Source: Nocardia sp. NBC_01730
GTDB lineage: Bacteria > Actinomycetota > Actinomycetes > Mycobacteriales > Mycobacteriaceae
Assembly: GCF_035920445.1 (NCBI RefSeq)
Contig: NZ_CP109162.1
Span: forward strand, 558,001 to 622,000
DNA: 64,000 nucleotides
Direction of reading: 5' to 3'
This document shows, one piece after another, positions 1 through 15,100 of this stretch. The notes under the pieces are model-generated. The model worked only from the letters and a program-made list of their open reading frames with translations. It searched no databases and was not told the origin of the DNA. Made by a program: the position numbers and the translations under genes. The first letter of the stretch is position 1. Each line of letters opens with the position of its first letter.

Positions 1-183
1 GGCGCGTTGCGTGCCGCCGGGGTGGACGGCGACGTGTGTGTCTCGAGTCGGACGCTGTATCTGACGCTGACCAGATACGCGGATTCGGATGTCCCTGTCG
101 GTGCCGGGATCGGCGCGGACGTCGAATTCGGTCCCGATGGCGCCATCGTCGCATCGCCGTGGACGGTGTACACAACGCCGGTT
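1..183 (+). other. Lonely-Cys-like module, C-terminal fragment
   Basis: Residues around 97-180 (VEFGPDGAIVASPWTVYTTP) match the end of the module at 52.9-53.04 kb (VKFGPDGAIKPLWTVFAAGP). The His/Cys half would lie upstream of the window. This is the best evidence that the gene is cut at the left edge. Confidence 0.7.
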
Positions 184-3100
184 TCAGGCCGTGGCCGGCC
201 GCCGAACCATCCCGGTCTGGGTGATGTGTCCGGCCCGCGCAGTCACGACGGAAGCGGACGCGGAGAGCCGCCAGGCAGGCGGTGGAGTGCCAATGGTGGG
301 CGAGCCGCCGCGGTGGCGGCGACGGTCCGGCACCCCGCCGTCCGCTCCATGACCGAGGTCGGCGCGGCGGTGGACGCGGGTGCGACAGTGGTCGAGGTGC
401 CGGTGAGCGTGACGGCCTCCGGCGAGGTGGTCGCCGACTTCGCCGACGGTGCGATGGACGTGGCTGCGGTGACCGAGTTTTGGGCTGAGCGTGGTGTGAC
501 GTTGCATGTGCTGCTGGCCACCGCCGGTCTGCGCAGCGATCGAGAGGTGGCGGCCACGGTGAGCGCGTGCCTCAGCGCGCTCGCGGACCTCGAGGTGTCG
601 TACGGGGTTTCGAGCAGCGACCCGCGCGTGTGGGATCACGTTCCCGAGGACGTGGACGTCGTGGCCCGGCTGACGCCGGAGGCGGTGGCCGCCCGCAAGC
701 CCGACGTGTTCGATCGGGCGTTGCGGGCGGGTGCGCGCGAGATCGTGCTCGAGCCGGGGGTGCCGATCGACGGATCTGTCGTGATGCGTGCCGAGGGGAT
801 TCCGGTCACGGCGGTGACCGATGACGTCGATGCCATCCACCGGGCGATGAACCTCGGGGTGACTGGATTCGAAACCGCCGCGCCGCAGCACGTTCGCTCG
901 GCCGCAGCGCGCATTCCGGACGTGCGGGGCGTGCCGAAGGATCCCGGCGGCCCGAGGGCGTCCGAGGTGAGTCTCGACGCGACGATGGATCTGCCCGCCG
1001 TGATCGCGGCGCTGTCGCAGAACGCGGACCGATTCACCGCCCGGGTCGTGCTTGCCGCCGACGGCACACCGATACTTGAGCATGCGCCGGGGACGACGCC
1101 GGTGGCGCTGGCCGATGTGGCGCGGGCGCTGGCCGGGCGATCGCACGGCCCCAGCCTGGATGTGCACCTGCCGGAGGCGAGCGGCGAGGACGCCGCGCGC
1201 GCAGCCGAATCTGTTATCGCCGTGCTGAATCAGCATAATCTGAGGCGCTATTGGGTTACCGGCGAATCCGGCCGGGTCGCCAAGGTGGTGCACCGCCGGG
1301 TGGCTGTGCCCCCGCAGGGCTGCAGCGCCATCTACGTCGAACCCGAACCGCGTGCCGTGCAACGTCGTGATGTCGAGAAGTTGCCGCCGCACCTTCGTCG
1401 TGCCGCCCGGCTCATCTGGCTGCACAACGTGAAACCGGCGAAAGCCGCTCGCGCCATGGGGATCTCCCGCGCAGAGCTCTGGACGCTGTTGGGGCAGGCG
1501 AATATGTCGCCGGCCGCTGCGTCGGAGGAGTCGATGCGCCGTCGGGACACCGCGAGCCCGACCGAGTCGACTGATTCCCGTCCCATCCCTGGCACCACCC
1601 GTGGCCACGGGGATCAGCGCCCGGATGACCGCGGGCGTTATCGGCCGACTCGCGGTCCGATGCTGGGCGATCCGGACCGTTTCGGCGGCTGGCACCGCAA
1701 TTCCGGCCCGGACCGGGAACTGGCCGGCGAGGTGTTGCGGGAGCAGGTGTCGGCCGGCGACGACCTCGAGTCGATCACGGGCACCATCGTGGAGACACTC
1801 TCCGACGACGTGACCGATGCGCTCGCCATCGAGGTGGCCGATCACGTGCGCGGCGTGCTGTCCGCACACGGCGGGGAGGTCGCGCTGAGCGCGCCGACCG
1901 AGTCGGAATCCGCCGAATACTACTGGCAGATCGACATTCGCAGCGGACCGGTGCGCATCCTGCTGCTGGTGGCCGCCGACGGGCGGGTACAGCTGCGCTG
2001 GGAGGGCGCGTTCGACTCTCCGGAATGGCGGCGCACGGCGTTGATCCAGTGGAACCGGTTGGTGCACCTCGGCGAGGTCGAGCTGAACGATTCCCCGGTC
2101 GGCGAACGGCGGTTCCTGTGGGAGTTGATGTCCGACGGCTCGCTGACTGCGACCCGCGTCGAGGCGGGGATCGACGGCTGGCCGGTGACACTGGTCAGCG
2201 AGAGCCCCGACGGGTCGGCGGCGTCGTTCACCTACCGGTTGGATGAGGGTGACGACACCGCCGACCGAATCGAGTTCGAACGCAACGACGGACAGCGCCT
2301 CGATGTCGTCGGCATTCGACAGTGGCTCGATGAGTTGATCTCCGACGACATCGACGGCGCGGCCGTCGATGATGCGGCGCGTCGACTGGTCGCGCTGGCG
2401 CAGGCGTCGGGCACGACGCACGTGGCGGCCGATGCGCGACTGGTGCCAGCGCCCGGCGGAATGCGGCTCGAGGTGCGGCTGTACGCCTTCGACCGGGTGG
2501 CGACCGATGCAGCCATCGAGGTGCTCGACGACATCGGTGACTACGACCTCGAGAACCTGGACGTGGTCGGTGACACAACCGTCCCGCGATACACGTTCCG
2601 CACGGATCTGGCATCGGCCGAGCACGGCGGTGCGCCGGTTCCAGCCGATGCGCAGCGCAGCGAGGCCGGCGATCCGACGGACCCGCTCGCCGCCGTGGGG
2701 CCCGACGGTGAGTCGTCGATCCGCGCGCAGGTGCAGCGGACCGGGGACGTGTTGCGCGGCTGGGAGGTCGACGGCGATGTCGTCGATACCGTGATGACTA
2801 TCGTCCGGGACGCGCTGGTCGATCCGATGGAGCCGGATTCCGACGCGATTGCCATCGGCGACGACGGTGCACCGATGGCGACCGTGACGTCGGACCGTGA
2901 CGACAACGGCGTGCATGTCGTCGTGACGATGATGCGGGGGGTGTCGTACGAAATCACCTTTGACGGTGCGGAATTGACCTACACTGCCGTGCACGGCGAA
3001 GCCGGTTTCGAAGAAATCGACACGGTGCTGCGAGCGCACGTGGCCCGGTTGCTGGGACACATCGGCGCGTCCGCCGACGATCCGCTGTTCCTGGTGGGTC

Positions 3101-6100
3101 AGCTGTACGACGCCGTCACGTTCACGATTCGTGGTGAGTCGCCGTGGCGGGTGTTGGAGGGCGAGAAGGGGCTTGTCGGCGCGGACGGTCGTGCGCACGG
3201 CGTGCCGACCAAGAAGGCCTACGAAACGTCCACGTCCACAGCGGATATGCCGTTGCGGGTGATCGAGACGGCCGACAGTCGGTTCGGTGTCGGAGTCGTC
3301 GACGACCGCCTGGTGGTCGCAGGCGAAGTCCGGGCCTCGGTCGACGACGTGGTCGCGTTCCTCACCGGCCTGCTGCGGACCGACCACGAGCTGCGGCGTC
3401 AGCTGGGTGACGGCATGGACGTCGACTTCCGCCGCTGGACCCACCTCGGCAACGAGTTCGGCGGACTGGGCATCGGCCGGGTCGAGATCGACGGAGACAC
3501 AACACAGGTAACCCCGCCGAATATGCCTGGCGACCAGCGGAAGCCGGAACGGCTGGCTGCGGCGGAGGGCGAGCTGAGGGCTGCGGCCGCTGTGGTGGGG
3601 GCCGATCCGGACCTGCTGATGTCGTACGAGCACGCCGAACGCCACCTCGAGACGGTCGGTCACACCCACTACGTCCGATTCCTACCGCCCGATCGGCAGC
3701 GGGCGATAGCCGAAGCCTTGGAGGCGAGTGGTCCCGAGGACCGTGAGGTTCTGATCGGGCGGTTGCGGGATGCGGTGCTGCGTTACCACGAGCTCGCGGG
3801 GAATCGGTTGCCGCTCACGGACACCGAGCCGAATGATGCCGCTGAGCGGGTCGGTTCCGGCAGCGTCGACGCTGATGGAGGCGCTGTCCAGGAAGACAAT
3901 TCACGCACCACCGCCATCTCCCTGGACTCTGGCGATGTCCTCGGCGCGGCGGAAAGTGACCCGCAGTGGTGGTTCCGGTTCCTTCCGCCGTGGTTGCGGA
4001 ATTTGATGGCCGCGAATGGGAATCGCGGTGATGCAGGCCACGACGGTAGTGCGGGGAAGCATGGCTGGTCGCGACGGCGTGTGCTGAGGCTGGCGGGTGG
4101 GGCTGCAGCCTTCGGCGCCATGATCGTGATGGCGAAGACCACGGTCGGCGACGTGGGCGATGGTGACACCGGAATTCCGGAGGTGGATGTCAAGGAGTTG
4201 GTCTCGCGTGCGCTCGGGGAGGAAGTGTACGCGCTGGTCGAGAAGTCTCCGTCGCTCATGAAGAGGCTGACGACAGCTCTGGAAGACGGCTGGAGGATCC
4301 AGTACGGAGCGAAAGGTTCGGGACACTGGACCGCTTACGACATCAAGCTCATCTCTATCGATCCCCATGTCAAAGGCGATCCGTTGACGATCACGGCAGT
4401 TCTCGCACACGAGATCGGCCACGCTACGGATACCGAAAGTGTCAGGGTCATCGAACCGCCGCACGACAGCGATACCCGGGATGCATGGGTCCGACGGCAG
4501 CTGCACAACCGATTCGAGTGTAAGGCTGAAGCTGGTCTCGTATCTGCCCAGGCGCGGGCGGAGATCATGGCAGCCGAGGGGCCCGACATCGGCGCACAGG
4601 ACCTCTTCACCCAGAACACCTACCACCTCTATGCCGAAGGGCGGATAACCAGGGACGAGGCGCGCGAGCGCATCGTCGCGAACATGTTCGAGGACCCGGA
4701 CGGGTTTTACTACAAGACGTATCACCCCATTTACGTGGAGATGTGGTATGAACACCGCGGAGTGGTCACCGGTCTCGGGCCTGACGTGGATGAGCTGGTC
4801 CTGCATTCGCCGTGGCTTGTCGACACCCTGAAGGCACTGAAATCCGTCGGGTGGACATGCCGGTACTCCCGGCCGAAGCGGGGATACGGTGGTGTTGATT
4901 TCGACAGCAACGTCATCCACGTCAATGACGATGCCCAGGACGACCCAGCCGAGGTCGTCTACATCCTCGCGAACCAGGTCGGCCGCGTCGTGCGCGGCGA
5001 TGTCGAGGTCACACCGGGACTGCCGCGGTCATCGATGACAAAAGACGAGTGGATCGCGCAGGAGTTGCGCCGGTTGCTCGAACCCGATGTCGATCCGCTG
5101 CTCAGCTCCGCACTGGTGTGGTGGGAGGCCGATAACGCAGGCCTCGAACTCGACTATTACACGCGAGAACACTACGGGTTGACAACGGAGGACTTCGGCG
5201 AGCGCGAGGTCATCGGCCGGATCCAGAATGAAGAGATCTCCGGGGAGGAGGGTCGCACCCTGGTACTGGATGCCATGGTCGCAGACCCGCATGCATCGCA
5301 GTATGTGTCCCAGCTGTACGAGAGGCTCGAGCGGCTCTGGGAAGGCCGGCCCCTCACCGCGTCGCCTCCCGGTGGAGACTATCTGGCCGAATCCGGAGCC
5401 GAGCCCGGGACCGGACCGTCCGATACCGGGCCGGTGGCGGCACCGCTCGCGGCCGCTGTGGCAGGGGCCGGAGGCGAAGACCCCGAGAGCGCGCCCTCCG
5501 ACGACGTCGAACCCGCAGACGACGCGGTGGCGCCGCCGAATGAACAGCAGATCGGTAGTCGGCGTGCGATCGACGGACGTCCCGCTGAGCTGGTTATGAC
5601 GCGAACCAATGGTGACCACCACCGCGACCGAGGCCAGGAGGACAGCCGAGTCGACCGTGATCGGGCGTGGCGGCGATTGGTGGACCGTGAGGTGGCGGCC
5701 TTGCGGGAGCGTATCGCCACGCTGCGGGGTGAGGTCGAGGGTGAGTTGGGTGCCGGTCCCGAGTCGGATGCGGGTCTGGCGACATTGGCTACGGCGGAGC
5801 ATGAACTGGATGCTGTCGTGCAGCTGCGCAAGGACTTCGACACACTCGACGAGGCGAGTGAATCGGTGGATGCGCTGTGGGGGAATTTGAATACCCGATT
5901 GGCGGCTGTGTACACGGCATTGGACGACGTTCGTCGGGTTCAGCTGCACGCGGGGATCAGCAGGGTTAGTACGGAAGCACGCACTCGCTACGACGCGGCG
6001 ATCGAGACCCAGGACGAGGTGGGCGCGGAGATCGCCGGGATGGACGTGGATGTCGATGTTCTCCACCATGAGCGATTCGATACGGCTGCGGCTGCGGCCG

Positions 6101-9100
6101 CGTCGGTGCTCGATCCTGGCAGCCCGCAGTACTCGACCTTGGTAGCGCTGGTCAGCAAGGCCCGCAAGGCGGCGATGGATGCTGCCCACTACCGCGCGCG
6201 CATCGGCGACCTCACGACCCAGAATGGTGGGGCGGGGGCTTCGGCGTCCGTCGCGGATATCGCGGATTCCACCGGTAGCGACGGTCGCTCGGATCAAGTA
6301 GATCTCCCCGGCAACGACGACGGCTGGGAGACAGAGATCAGCATTTCCGTCACTTCCGATGACGTGGGCGTGGAGTCTACGGACAGCGGGCCGGTGTCCC
6401 GGGGGACGGCGAATACCGAAGGCGGCGAAGCTGATTCCGGCCTGAATCGACGCAAGGTGCTGCGCGGTACAGCGGCAGTGGCCGCCGCAGCCGCTGGCGT
6501 GTTTGGGATTTCGACGGCAGAGGACCAGGTCGCTGAGGACACACCCGATTCCGACGTTGTCGACGATCACTCTGTCGACGATTCGGAATGGGTGGAAACC
6601 GGTCTGGGCGAGGATGTTGACACCCTGGTCAATGATTCGCCGACGTTTGCGCTTCGGGTCGGTGAACTGCTGGTGGACACGGGAGCATTTCCGCGGGAGG
6701 AGGTGCCGTGGCAGATCGAGTACGGTCCGTCCGGGGCCAGTACTGCTCGCGTCTATCCCGACGGAACCCGAGTTATCAGTATCGACAGAGATCTGGAGGG
6801 CGACAGCGATGCGGTAGCACGGGCGTTGGCTGCGGCTGTCGATCACGCCTGGCGGGGGGCGCCCGCGTACAGCCTGCAGCCGCCCTCAGACGGTATGCAT
6901 TACGACGACTGGCTAGACCGGGAATTGGCGGAACGGTTCCGGCCTCTCGCAGGAGCAGTGACGTTCGCCGAGTTGGTCCGCCAGCAGATTCGCACGAGCA
7001 GCGGCCACGACATCGGCTCATATACCGAGGAGGTATACGGCACCGAGGGCGTCTTCGGTGAAACGGCAGCGGTCAGTCGCCTCGGGACGGACCGAAGAGG
7101 CGTGTGGAGTGAGGGCCATGTCTTTGACGAGGTCCTCGAGAACATGCTCGAACGCCGTGACCTGGAGACGCTCTACGCTGTAGAGCGGGAACTCGAAGAG
7201 TGGTGGGCAAACCAAGAGTCGAGCGGTAACTGGGGTTCCGGCGGGGATAGTGTGCCCACCGCCGACGACGCGGGGGCGGGAGAGCACAGGAAGGCCGCTG
7301 TCGAGGCGGGGGCCGCGGCGGCTATCGGTGGTCGGGCGCTGCGGCCCTACATTCGTACCGACGAACACGCCGACGAATTTGCCGACGAATTTGCCGACGA
7401 ATCGGAGCAGGCGCTATACCAGCGCGGTCGCTACGACCGTGAGCCGGAGACGGATGAGTTCGATCCGCCGAAATGGCATCGTGTCCCGGGCGGTGGTGAC
7501 GTGCCGTGGCAGGACTACGACGGGGTCCGCGCATGGTTCGCGCGGCATTTCGAGCCGCTGCTGCCGGCCGGAACGAACGCTGATCGCATCGTCGCGGCCG
7601 CGGATCTGCTGGCGGATCTGGTTGCGACACAGTCGATGCCGCCGGTGACGGTCGAGGTGCGGGTTCACGACGTGGATGGCGCGCCGACGCTGCACGTGTC
7701 CGCGATCTTCGGGGAGCCGGCGTTGGGTCCGGATCTGGGTGAGTTGCTGCGCAGTCGGTCATACCGGGCGGATTTCAGCCGTAACCGCGACAGTATCTGG
7801 TTCGAGCAACAGCTTGCGCCGGGCGATCCGCATGCCGACGTGCGGTTGGCGCCGGATGCCGATTCTGCGGCTCGCGCGGTCATCGAAGCATCGAAGAACG
7901 GGAAGGTCCCGTGGCTGTGGGGGCGCGACGAGCACGGTGTGCCGTGGCCGTTCCGGGCGAACTGGGTGGTCAGCACGCCGATGATCGACGGTGACGGGCA
8001 CTACTTCGGCATCGCGTTCCCGAGTCAGGCCAAGGACGAGAAGCTGGCCCACAAGTGGGCTGGAATGGATGTCCGTGAAGACCATCTCGTCTATACACCG
8101 ATCAATCCGAGCAGCGACTTCGACCCAACGTCCCGACCGTCGGCGGGTACGCCGGTGCGTGCGCCCTGGACCGGACAACCCATGAAGATCGTCAGCGCTC
8201 ATGGCGGGGACCGAGGATTCGACATCGAGGTGGTGACCCCGTTCGGGTTCCGCAAGAAGCTCATGGTCGGAGGCCGGGAGCTGGGCTTGCTGACGGCCAT
8301 CGACCACGAATTCTCCTCGGCCATGGCCGCCGATCCTTCGCAGCTGATGCTGTGGGGTTGCAAGTCGGAGCTCGAAGCGGATGCTTTCGTCGCTGTCATG
8401 CAGACGGTCGGCGGCACCGGCGATGTGTGGACCGCCAAACACTCGGTGAGCCCACGCCTAACCGGAAGATTGCACCGCGTTTCTACCGCCGGCATCGCTA
8501 CCTACCTCACCCGCAAAGCCGACGGCACCATCGATCCGTCGTGGGTCGTGCGCCGGAGATCGGGAGATTCGCACGCTCGTTCGGCCGTCGAGGATCGTGA
8601 CGGTGTCGGCGCATATCAATCGCAAGCGGTGTCTGCCAATGCTCGCTTCAACGGCGAGTCGGACACCGCGTCGGCAGCGTCCACGTTGTCGGCCATCCTT
8701 TCCGAGGACCTTGCCGAGGTTGGCAAGTCGACCATCGACGATGCGGTCTCGGGCGATGGGGTGAATCCCTCGCTGACGAAGGCAGTGTCCGAGGACGGGC
8801 GCGCCCTGGTCGAGATCGGAACCCTGGAATCGGCATGGGTGACGTTGGAAGCCAGCGCATCCGACGATCGGTTGCGCGTCCGGTGGACGGTGGCGCCGTT
8901 CCGGGCCGCGCTGGAGGACGTGCAGCGACAGCTGCGGCTGTGGGCGCTGGCCGATGGTCGCGGGGTGTGGTCGCCGGGCGACATCGATGCGATGTCGGCG
9001 ATGCTGGATGAGCTGATCGGCGGCCGGTTGACCGGATCCAACTTCACGGTGTCGATGGAGGTATCCGGACCGGCGGACGCGCGGGTCGCCGTCTTCGAGG

Positions 9101-12100
9101 TTGTCGAGAATCGGAATCGTGACGAAGATACGCCGTGGTCGGGACGGCTGGAATTCTCGGCAGCGAATCCGGATCATGTGGTTCGCGAGTACCGGTGGAA
9201 CGGTGGCGGACTGGACGACCGGGTGCCGGTCGCCGTCGAGAGTCTGGCCGGTGGGTGGCAGGGCAACCCCGCCCTGCTCAGCGTGGCGCAACGGCATGCC
9301 GAGGGGCTGTATCGCGACTACCGCGACGTGGTGGTGCGGATCAGCGGGAAACCCGGCTCACGGGTACTGACGGTCGGCCGGGCGGACGGTTCGGACCGGG
9401 CCGTATACACCGAAGCGCCGCGGCCGCCGGGCTCGCAGTCCGGTCCGCTGCGGGACGACTTCGCCGCCATGGGGGATTCGGTGTTCGACGAGCACTTTGC
9501 CTCGTCCGGGAAGAACCCCCGCCGGGGAGAGTCTGCCAACCGGGATACCACTGACGTTGCGCCCGAAACCCCCGACAGTCCACCCGACGCCGCCGATTGG
9601 GCGGCTCGGTGCGGCACGGCAGTGGAAGTCGCGGAGGAGCTGCAACGCAGGCACCCCGGCATTGCGGTCGCGGTCGACGAGTTCCGCGGCACGGAGGTCG
9701 ATGTCGAGACAGTTCGTGAGTTCGGTCGAGCGATCGACCATATCCTCACGAAGTATCCCGAGATCGACCTCCGCGAGGTGCATGTCAGGGACCTTGCGGC
9801 GGATCGGGGATTTGTTGTCTCGGAGCCGGTTTGGGGTGCGCCGGCTTCCGCGACATCGATCGTTCTCAACGGCCGGTCGGCATCGAGTGATGTCCGGCAG
9901 GCCGCAATTGCGATGCTGCCGGATGTCAGTGATCGACCGGTGTACCAGTCAACGATGCGCGAACTCGGTTTCGCGCTGATGGCCACCATAGACCAGAAGC
10001 TCGGCCGGCCTCTTATCGATGCGCAGGCTCGGGAGGCCATGGAAGCGCTGTTTGCAGCGACATTCGAGCGTACGATCGCGATCCACCCAGATCGGGAGGA
10101 ATCGGCGTGGATCGCCTGGTCTCAGTTGAATTTTGGTGACCAGGACTGGTACGGCGCTGCGGCCAACGCCTTCGCTGCCGTCGAGTCGCAGACTCTGAAT
10201 CAGCGAGACTCCACAAAGCAACTGCACGCACTGGTCGCAGGCAAGGCGCTCGAGGTCTACCGGAATGAGGTTCGGCCGCGGTCAGCGGTTCTGGCGCAGG
10301 CGCTGTCCGGAGATAGTAGTGCCTCGGGCGGGGTGTCGACCGTGCCGTTACTCAGCGCCGAGCACCGCAGATCTGTCGCCGATGACTGGGCAGCACAGTG
10401 CGAAACTCCACAGCAGGTCGCTGCGGCACTTGAGGAGAGGCTGCGAGAGCGTAGGGGGCACTTGCGCCCAGTGTCGGTTGTCTTCGACAACCCTGCGATC
10501 GACATCGACCTGGCTCGCGAGTTCGCGCGCGCGATTGACCACATCTTCACCAAATATCCCTGGATCGATCTTCCTGAGATCCGTATCGACAAGCTTCTCG
10601 AATCCATGAGCAGCACAGGTCAGATTCTTGAACGCACCTATGCGCGGGCCAAGCGCGGATATGTCGACGGGGAGCTTCGCTACACAAGTGCGCTGATCTT
10701 CAATCAGGAGTTCGCGTTCGATCTGCCGCAGCTCGAGCAGATGATGATGGCGCAAAACATCGAAAACGGGTTCAGTGCAATGCCCGCTGAGCGTCTGCTG
10801 TATTCGTTCATCTTCCATGAGCTCGGCCACGCCGTGGACTACGCGGGCGGGCACGGCGCGTGGGTGGATGCCGAAGCCGAACTGCGCGAATACTTCCGTG
10901 CCACATATGGATTCGACGATGAAATCTGGTATCAGCACTGGCTGCGCACCCAATTCAGCGAGTACAGCTTCCACAAGGACGGCACTCTGAACCTTCATGA
11001 AGCCGTCGCGGAAGCGTTTGCCGTCGTCGAGCTTTGCGGCCCGGAATCGGCCACCGCTGGCGAGCGGATACTGCATCGGTTGGTGATCGATGCCGCCGAG
11101 AAGCGCTATGAGTCCGAGCGTAGTCAACCCGACGGCGATGGTGATGTCGCTCGCCAGCTCGACAACGATATCCGCCACCGGGTCCGACAGACTATGCGGA
11201 ACTGGCTCGTAACAGACCCGCCGAGCATGGGACTGCTGCGCGAGCTTGCGGGCGTGGCGGTGCGGCAGGCCGGACCTGATGCGCTGGTGACTGTCACGGA
11301 ACAGGGGGCGCCGGGCGCCCGGGTGATTCGTGTCGAGGTCTCCGACAGCGAACCGGAGCTGCCGTTGTGGATCGAGGCCGATGAGGAGGTCGAGTGGAGC
11401 GACGGCCGAATCGCCATGGACCGCATCGCCGATATGTGGGGCGTCGACCGCCGATCCGATGGCAATACGGTCTGGTTCGAGTTCCGTGAGGCACCGAACA
11501 TCGAGCTGGTGGCTTCGGATAACAGGAAACTTGCACGGAGTTCCCGGACCCGAGGCCACCTCGACAACGAGCAATTCGCCGACCAGGTGCTGTCCGGGTT
11601 GGAGTTGCTGGACAACCAGCGAGACGATGCACGTGAATGGTTGCTGCACGCTCTGGCCGACGCGGACAGCGCCGGTGCCTCAGCACGAGTACGCGTATGC
11701 ATGGAGCAGGCTGCCGGGGTTGTGCGCTTCCGGCTCGAAGGGCTGGGTGAGCCGCGCAACCGTGGGTATGAGCCCGAGGAACAGCACGTTATCGCTGACA
11801 CCGACCATCTGGTCCCGGACCGTGTATCGGCTGGGCAGGATCGTGCTGTCTTGGAGAATGGAACGATTTCGGATATCGCGCAGTACCTGTCTGCGCGGCA
11901 CGGAGTGGACGTCATTGGATTCGATGCGCCGGACCTGAGCATTGTGGTGATGCGGGAGTTCGCCCGTGCAGTAGATGACATGCTCACCCGGTATCCGGGT
12001 GTCGAGGTACGGTCGGTGCGGGTCGTAGACGAGCTGCTTCCTGGTATGCACGTGGGTGCGATGTCCGGAATATCCGGCGGTAGAGGAAATCTCGGATATA

Positions 12101-15100
12101 CCGAGTACATCGGGATCGCACACGCCACGGCAACCGGTCAAGACACGGCCGAATCGATCTATTGGGATACCGTCAAGGCTTTTGGGTGGTCGTTGGATTC
12201 GTTCGCAGGCGTAACGGTACGTCGACGCGCGGAGTTGTTGTTGCTGCGGCGATTTTCGGAATGGCACCTTGATTCGGGCGGCGGATTCGATTCATGGGTC
12301 CGCCAAATCGACGCGAGCGTTATCGACGACAGCGGTGATTTCGACAGCAAACGAGCCGTACAGCTGGCGTTCGAGCAAGTGGAGCGCCTCGGGGCCAGTG
12401 CCTCCGAGCCGGCACGTCTGGTTCACGGTCTGTTACTGGCTGAAGCGAGTGCGACATTCGGCATTGTCCGCAGACGGACCGACCCGGAAGTAGCTGCGGA
12501 CGTATCTGTGCCACTGCCGTCGGACGGCATTGCGATCCTGGATGCTGGATCTGTGACAGAAATCGCAGACTGGTTGCGAAACGAGCACAATCTTCTAGTT
12601 ACCGGATTCTATGGCCCGGGTATCGATATCGAGGTCGTGCGGGAATATGCGCGAGCCGTGCATGACATGCTCACCGAGTATCCCCGCATCGACCTCGCCG
12701 AGATCGCTATCGAGGACGCGGAAGAAGCGGCATATTTCAGGCCGGAAGACTCCGGCAACAGAATAGTGTTGAGTCGTAGGGTAGCCACGAACAGCCAAGT
12801 ACTCCACGAACTCATGGCCGATCCATCAAATTTGCTCCTCAAGGGACCCGCGTACCAATTGCGTCCCTACTATTTTACTATCGTGCACGAACTGTTCCAC
12901 GCGCTCGATTTCGCGGGAGAGCTGCGCACGATGAACAATGCCGATCGCATATTGCTGGATCGGTACGCCGAACTGGCCGAAGAACACCCACAGTTCGGCT
13001 TCGTCGGATTTATTGCATGGGCACGCCAGCTTCCCGGTTACAGCTTCTACTACCGCGATGATCCCGACAGCAATGTCTCGCTTGGTGATGTGAATAAAGT
13101 GGAGGCTCCGGCCGAGGCGGGTGTGGACGTAAAGGCATTCGGTGTGGCCGCATCCGAACCTGCGGTGGCACTCCATGAGGCGCTAGTTGAGAACGCGCAG
13201 ATTGCGCATGGCCGCGAGGTGCGGCCACCAGAGCTGAGCGACGGATACCAAGCCCAGCCGCAACTCGATCGACATCGCAGAGAGTTGGGTGCCCACGGTG
13301 GTGTCGAAGGGCTTTCCTCGCACGTCGGTATAAAGACATCAGGGGTGCGCCGGTTCGTCGTGCTCGGTACCGACAGCGAATCCGAGGCGCAGCTGGCGAT
13401 ACGGCTGGCATCGGTAGTCAACAGCTGTACTGACCCACAGGTGCGTAACATGCTGGGGGACAGTGCTTTCGCAGACTTCGAATGGGTTACAGAATCCGGT
13501 GACGTGACTTCGTCACGTGCGGAGGTTCGTATCGTCGATGGCGAAGTCAACGTATCGACACCGAGCGGAATCACTTACCGCGCAGACGGTTCGGTTGTAG
13601 CCGCGCGGGTCCGAGGCGTTGACCGGCACACCGAGCTGCTCGCGGAGATAGAGCAGGCGCGTGTCGAAGCCGCTGACCGTGCCGAGGCTGCCCGTCAGGC
13701 CCATCGGACGGTGCGAGACAGCCTCGAATCCGAGGGCGTGGATCTCGAGGTTCTCGATGGTTTGCGGCATGAGCGTCCCGAATCGGCGGCGCAGCGGTGG
13801 TTGGGCACCGAGGATCTGGTTCGTGCAGACCGGAAGACGGCGATGGAGGTTGCCTACTACGAACGGCGCGTCGCCGAACTCGAGGCGCTGGCCGAGCGGA
13901 TGCGGTCGGCGGAGTGGGTGGCGGTGTCTCCGGATGTGTTGTGGGCGTTGTGGTCGGCGGACAAACAGGTCGTTGAGTACACCGACGCGATCCGCGAGGC
14001 GATCGGAGACCTGGGTCGGTGGGTGGACGATCGGGACCTGAGCGCCGACCGGATCGACGCGACGGTTCGCGAGCTCACCGGCGCGGCAGCCGGGGGACTG
14101 CCCGGCGACTTGGCCGCGGCCGCGGCCAAGTACCGCATGGCCGACGCGGAGGCGGGGCTGTTCGCGCGGCTGCTGGACGAGCGAGGCGCGCGGTCGGATG
14201 CGAATGTGGATGAGACGGTGCGCGCCTACGCCGTCGCGCTGGTCGGGCATCGCGATGTGAAGGCCCACATCGAGGACGTGAATCCGCAGTTGTGGTTGAC
14301 CAATCCCGATCGTGTCTATCAGGATTTGTTGCAGGAGCGCGACCCGGACAAGCGCGAGAAATTGATCGCGCTCGCACCGCTGCTGCGGGTCGTGGCGTGG
14401 AGGCTCAACCACTACACCGAGCGTGCGCGGACAGTGCTCGCCGCGCATCCCGTCGCGGAGCGTTCGCAGGACGCCGAGGAGTCGGCTGTCGAGATGGGTC
14501 AGGCGATGGCCCAGCTGTATGCCGCCGAGGTTTCCGGCCGTGAACGCAGGTGGAGGGACCTTCCCGACGATTTGCGGACCGACACACGACCCGAGGGCCG
14601 TTTGTCCGCGGTCAAGGCGCGGCTCGAGGAGTTGGAAGACCAGGACGAGCTGTCGGCGGCTGAAGATCAGCTGGCGGACCAGCTGGATGAGTTCCTCGAG
14701 AAGTACCCGGAGGCGGTCGACCGCGTCCGGCACCTGGAGTCGATATTGCCGAGCGCGGAGGGTGACCTCGCGGAGGCGGTACGGGCGCATCTGAACGCAC
14801 GCGACATATTGGGGCAGGCGTCGGATGACGACGATCACCGTCACTTGGCTTTGAACCATCAAGCGTCCGAGGCGCATCTGCTCGATCTACTCGCGGCGGA
14901 CGAGCCGACCGTCGAGACGTCGCTGTCGGAGACGACGAAAGCGTTGTCGGAGGCGGTCAGCCGACGCGATAAGGCGGTCGCCGCCGTCAAGAGGCTGATC
15001 GAGCAGCTGCCGGTCGAGGTGGACTCGACCGAACTGACACCCGAGCGCATCGACGAGACACTCAACCAGCGGGGCGAGCAGATCGACATGCCCATGCCTG

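Noticed and set aside
7-9. TTG at base 7 as start of the giant gene
   Set aside because: The frame is open before it and the first residues are the middle of a repeated module, with no ribosome binding site visible.
184-3669. Very long open frames on the minus strand (over 1,000 codons)
   Set aside because: They lie opposite the giant gene, read as Arg/His/Pro-rich protein without domains, and are the usual shadow of a high-GC coding strand.
7369-7404. CRISPR or regulatory array
   Set aside because: The 12-bp units are in-frame codon repeats without spacers; no CRISPR-like array is seen anywhere in the window.
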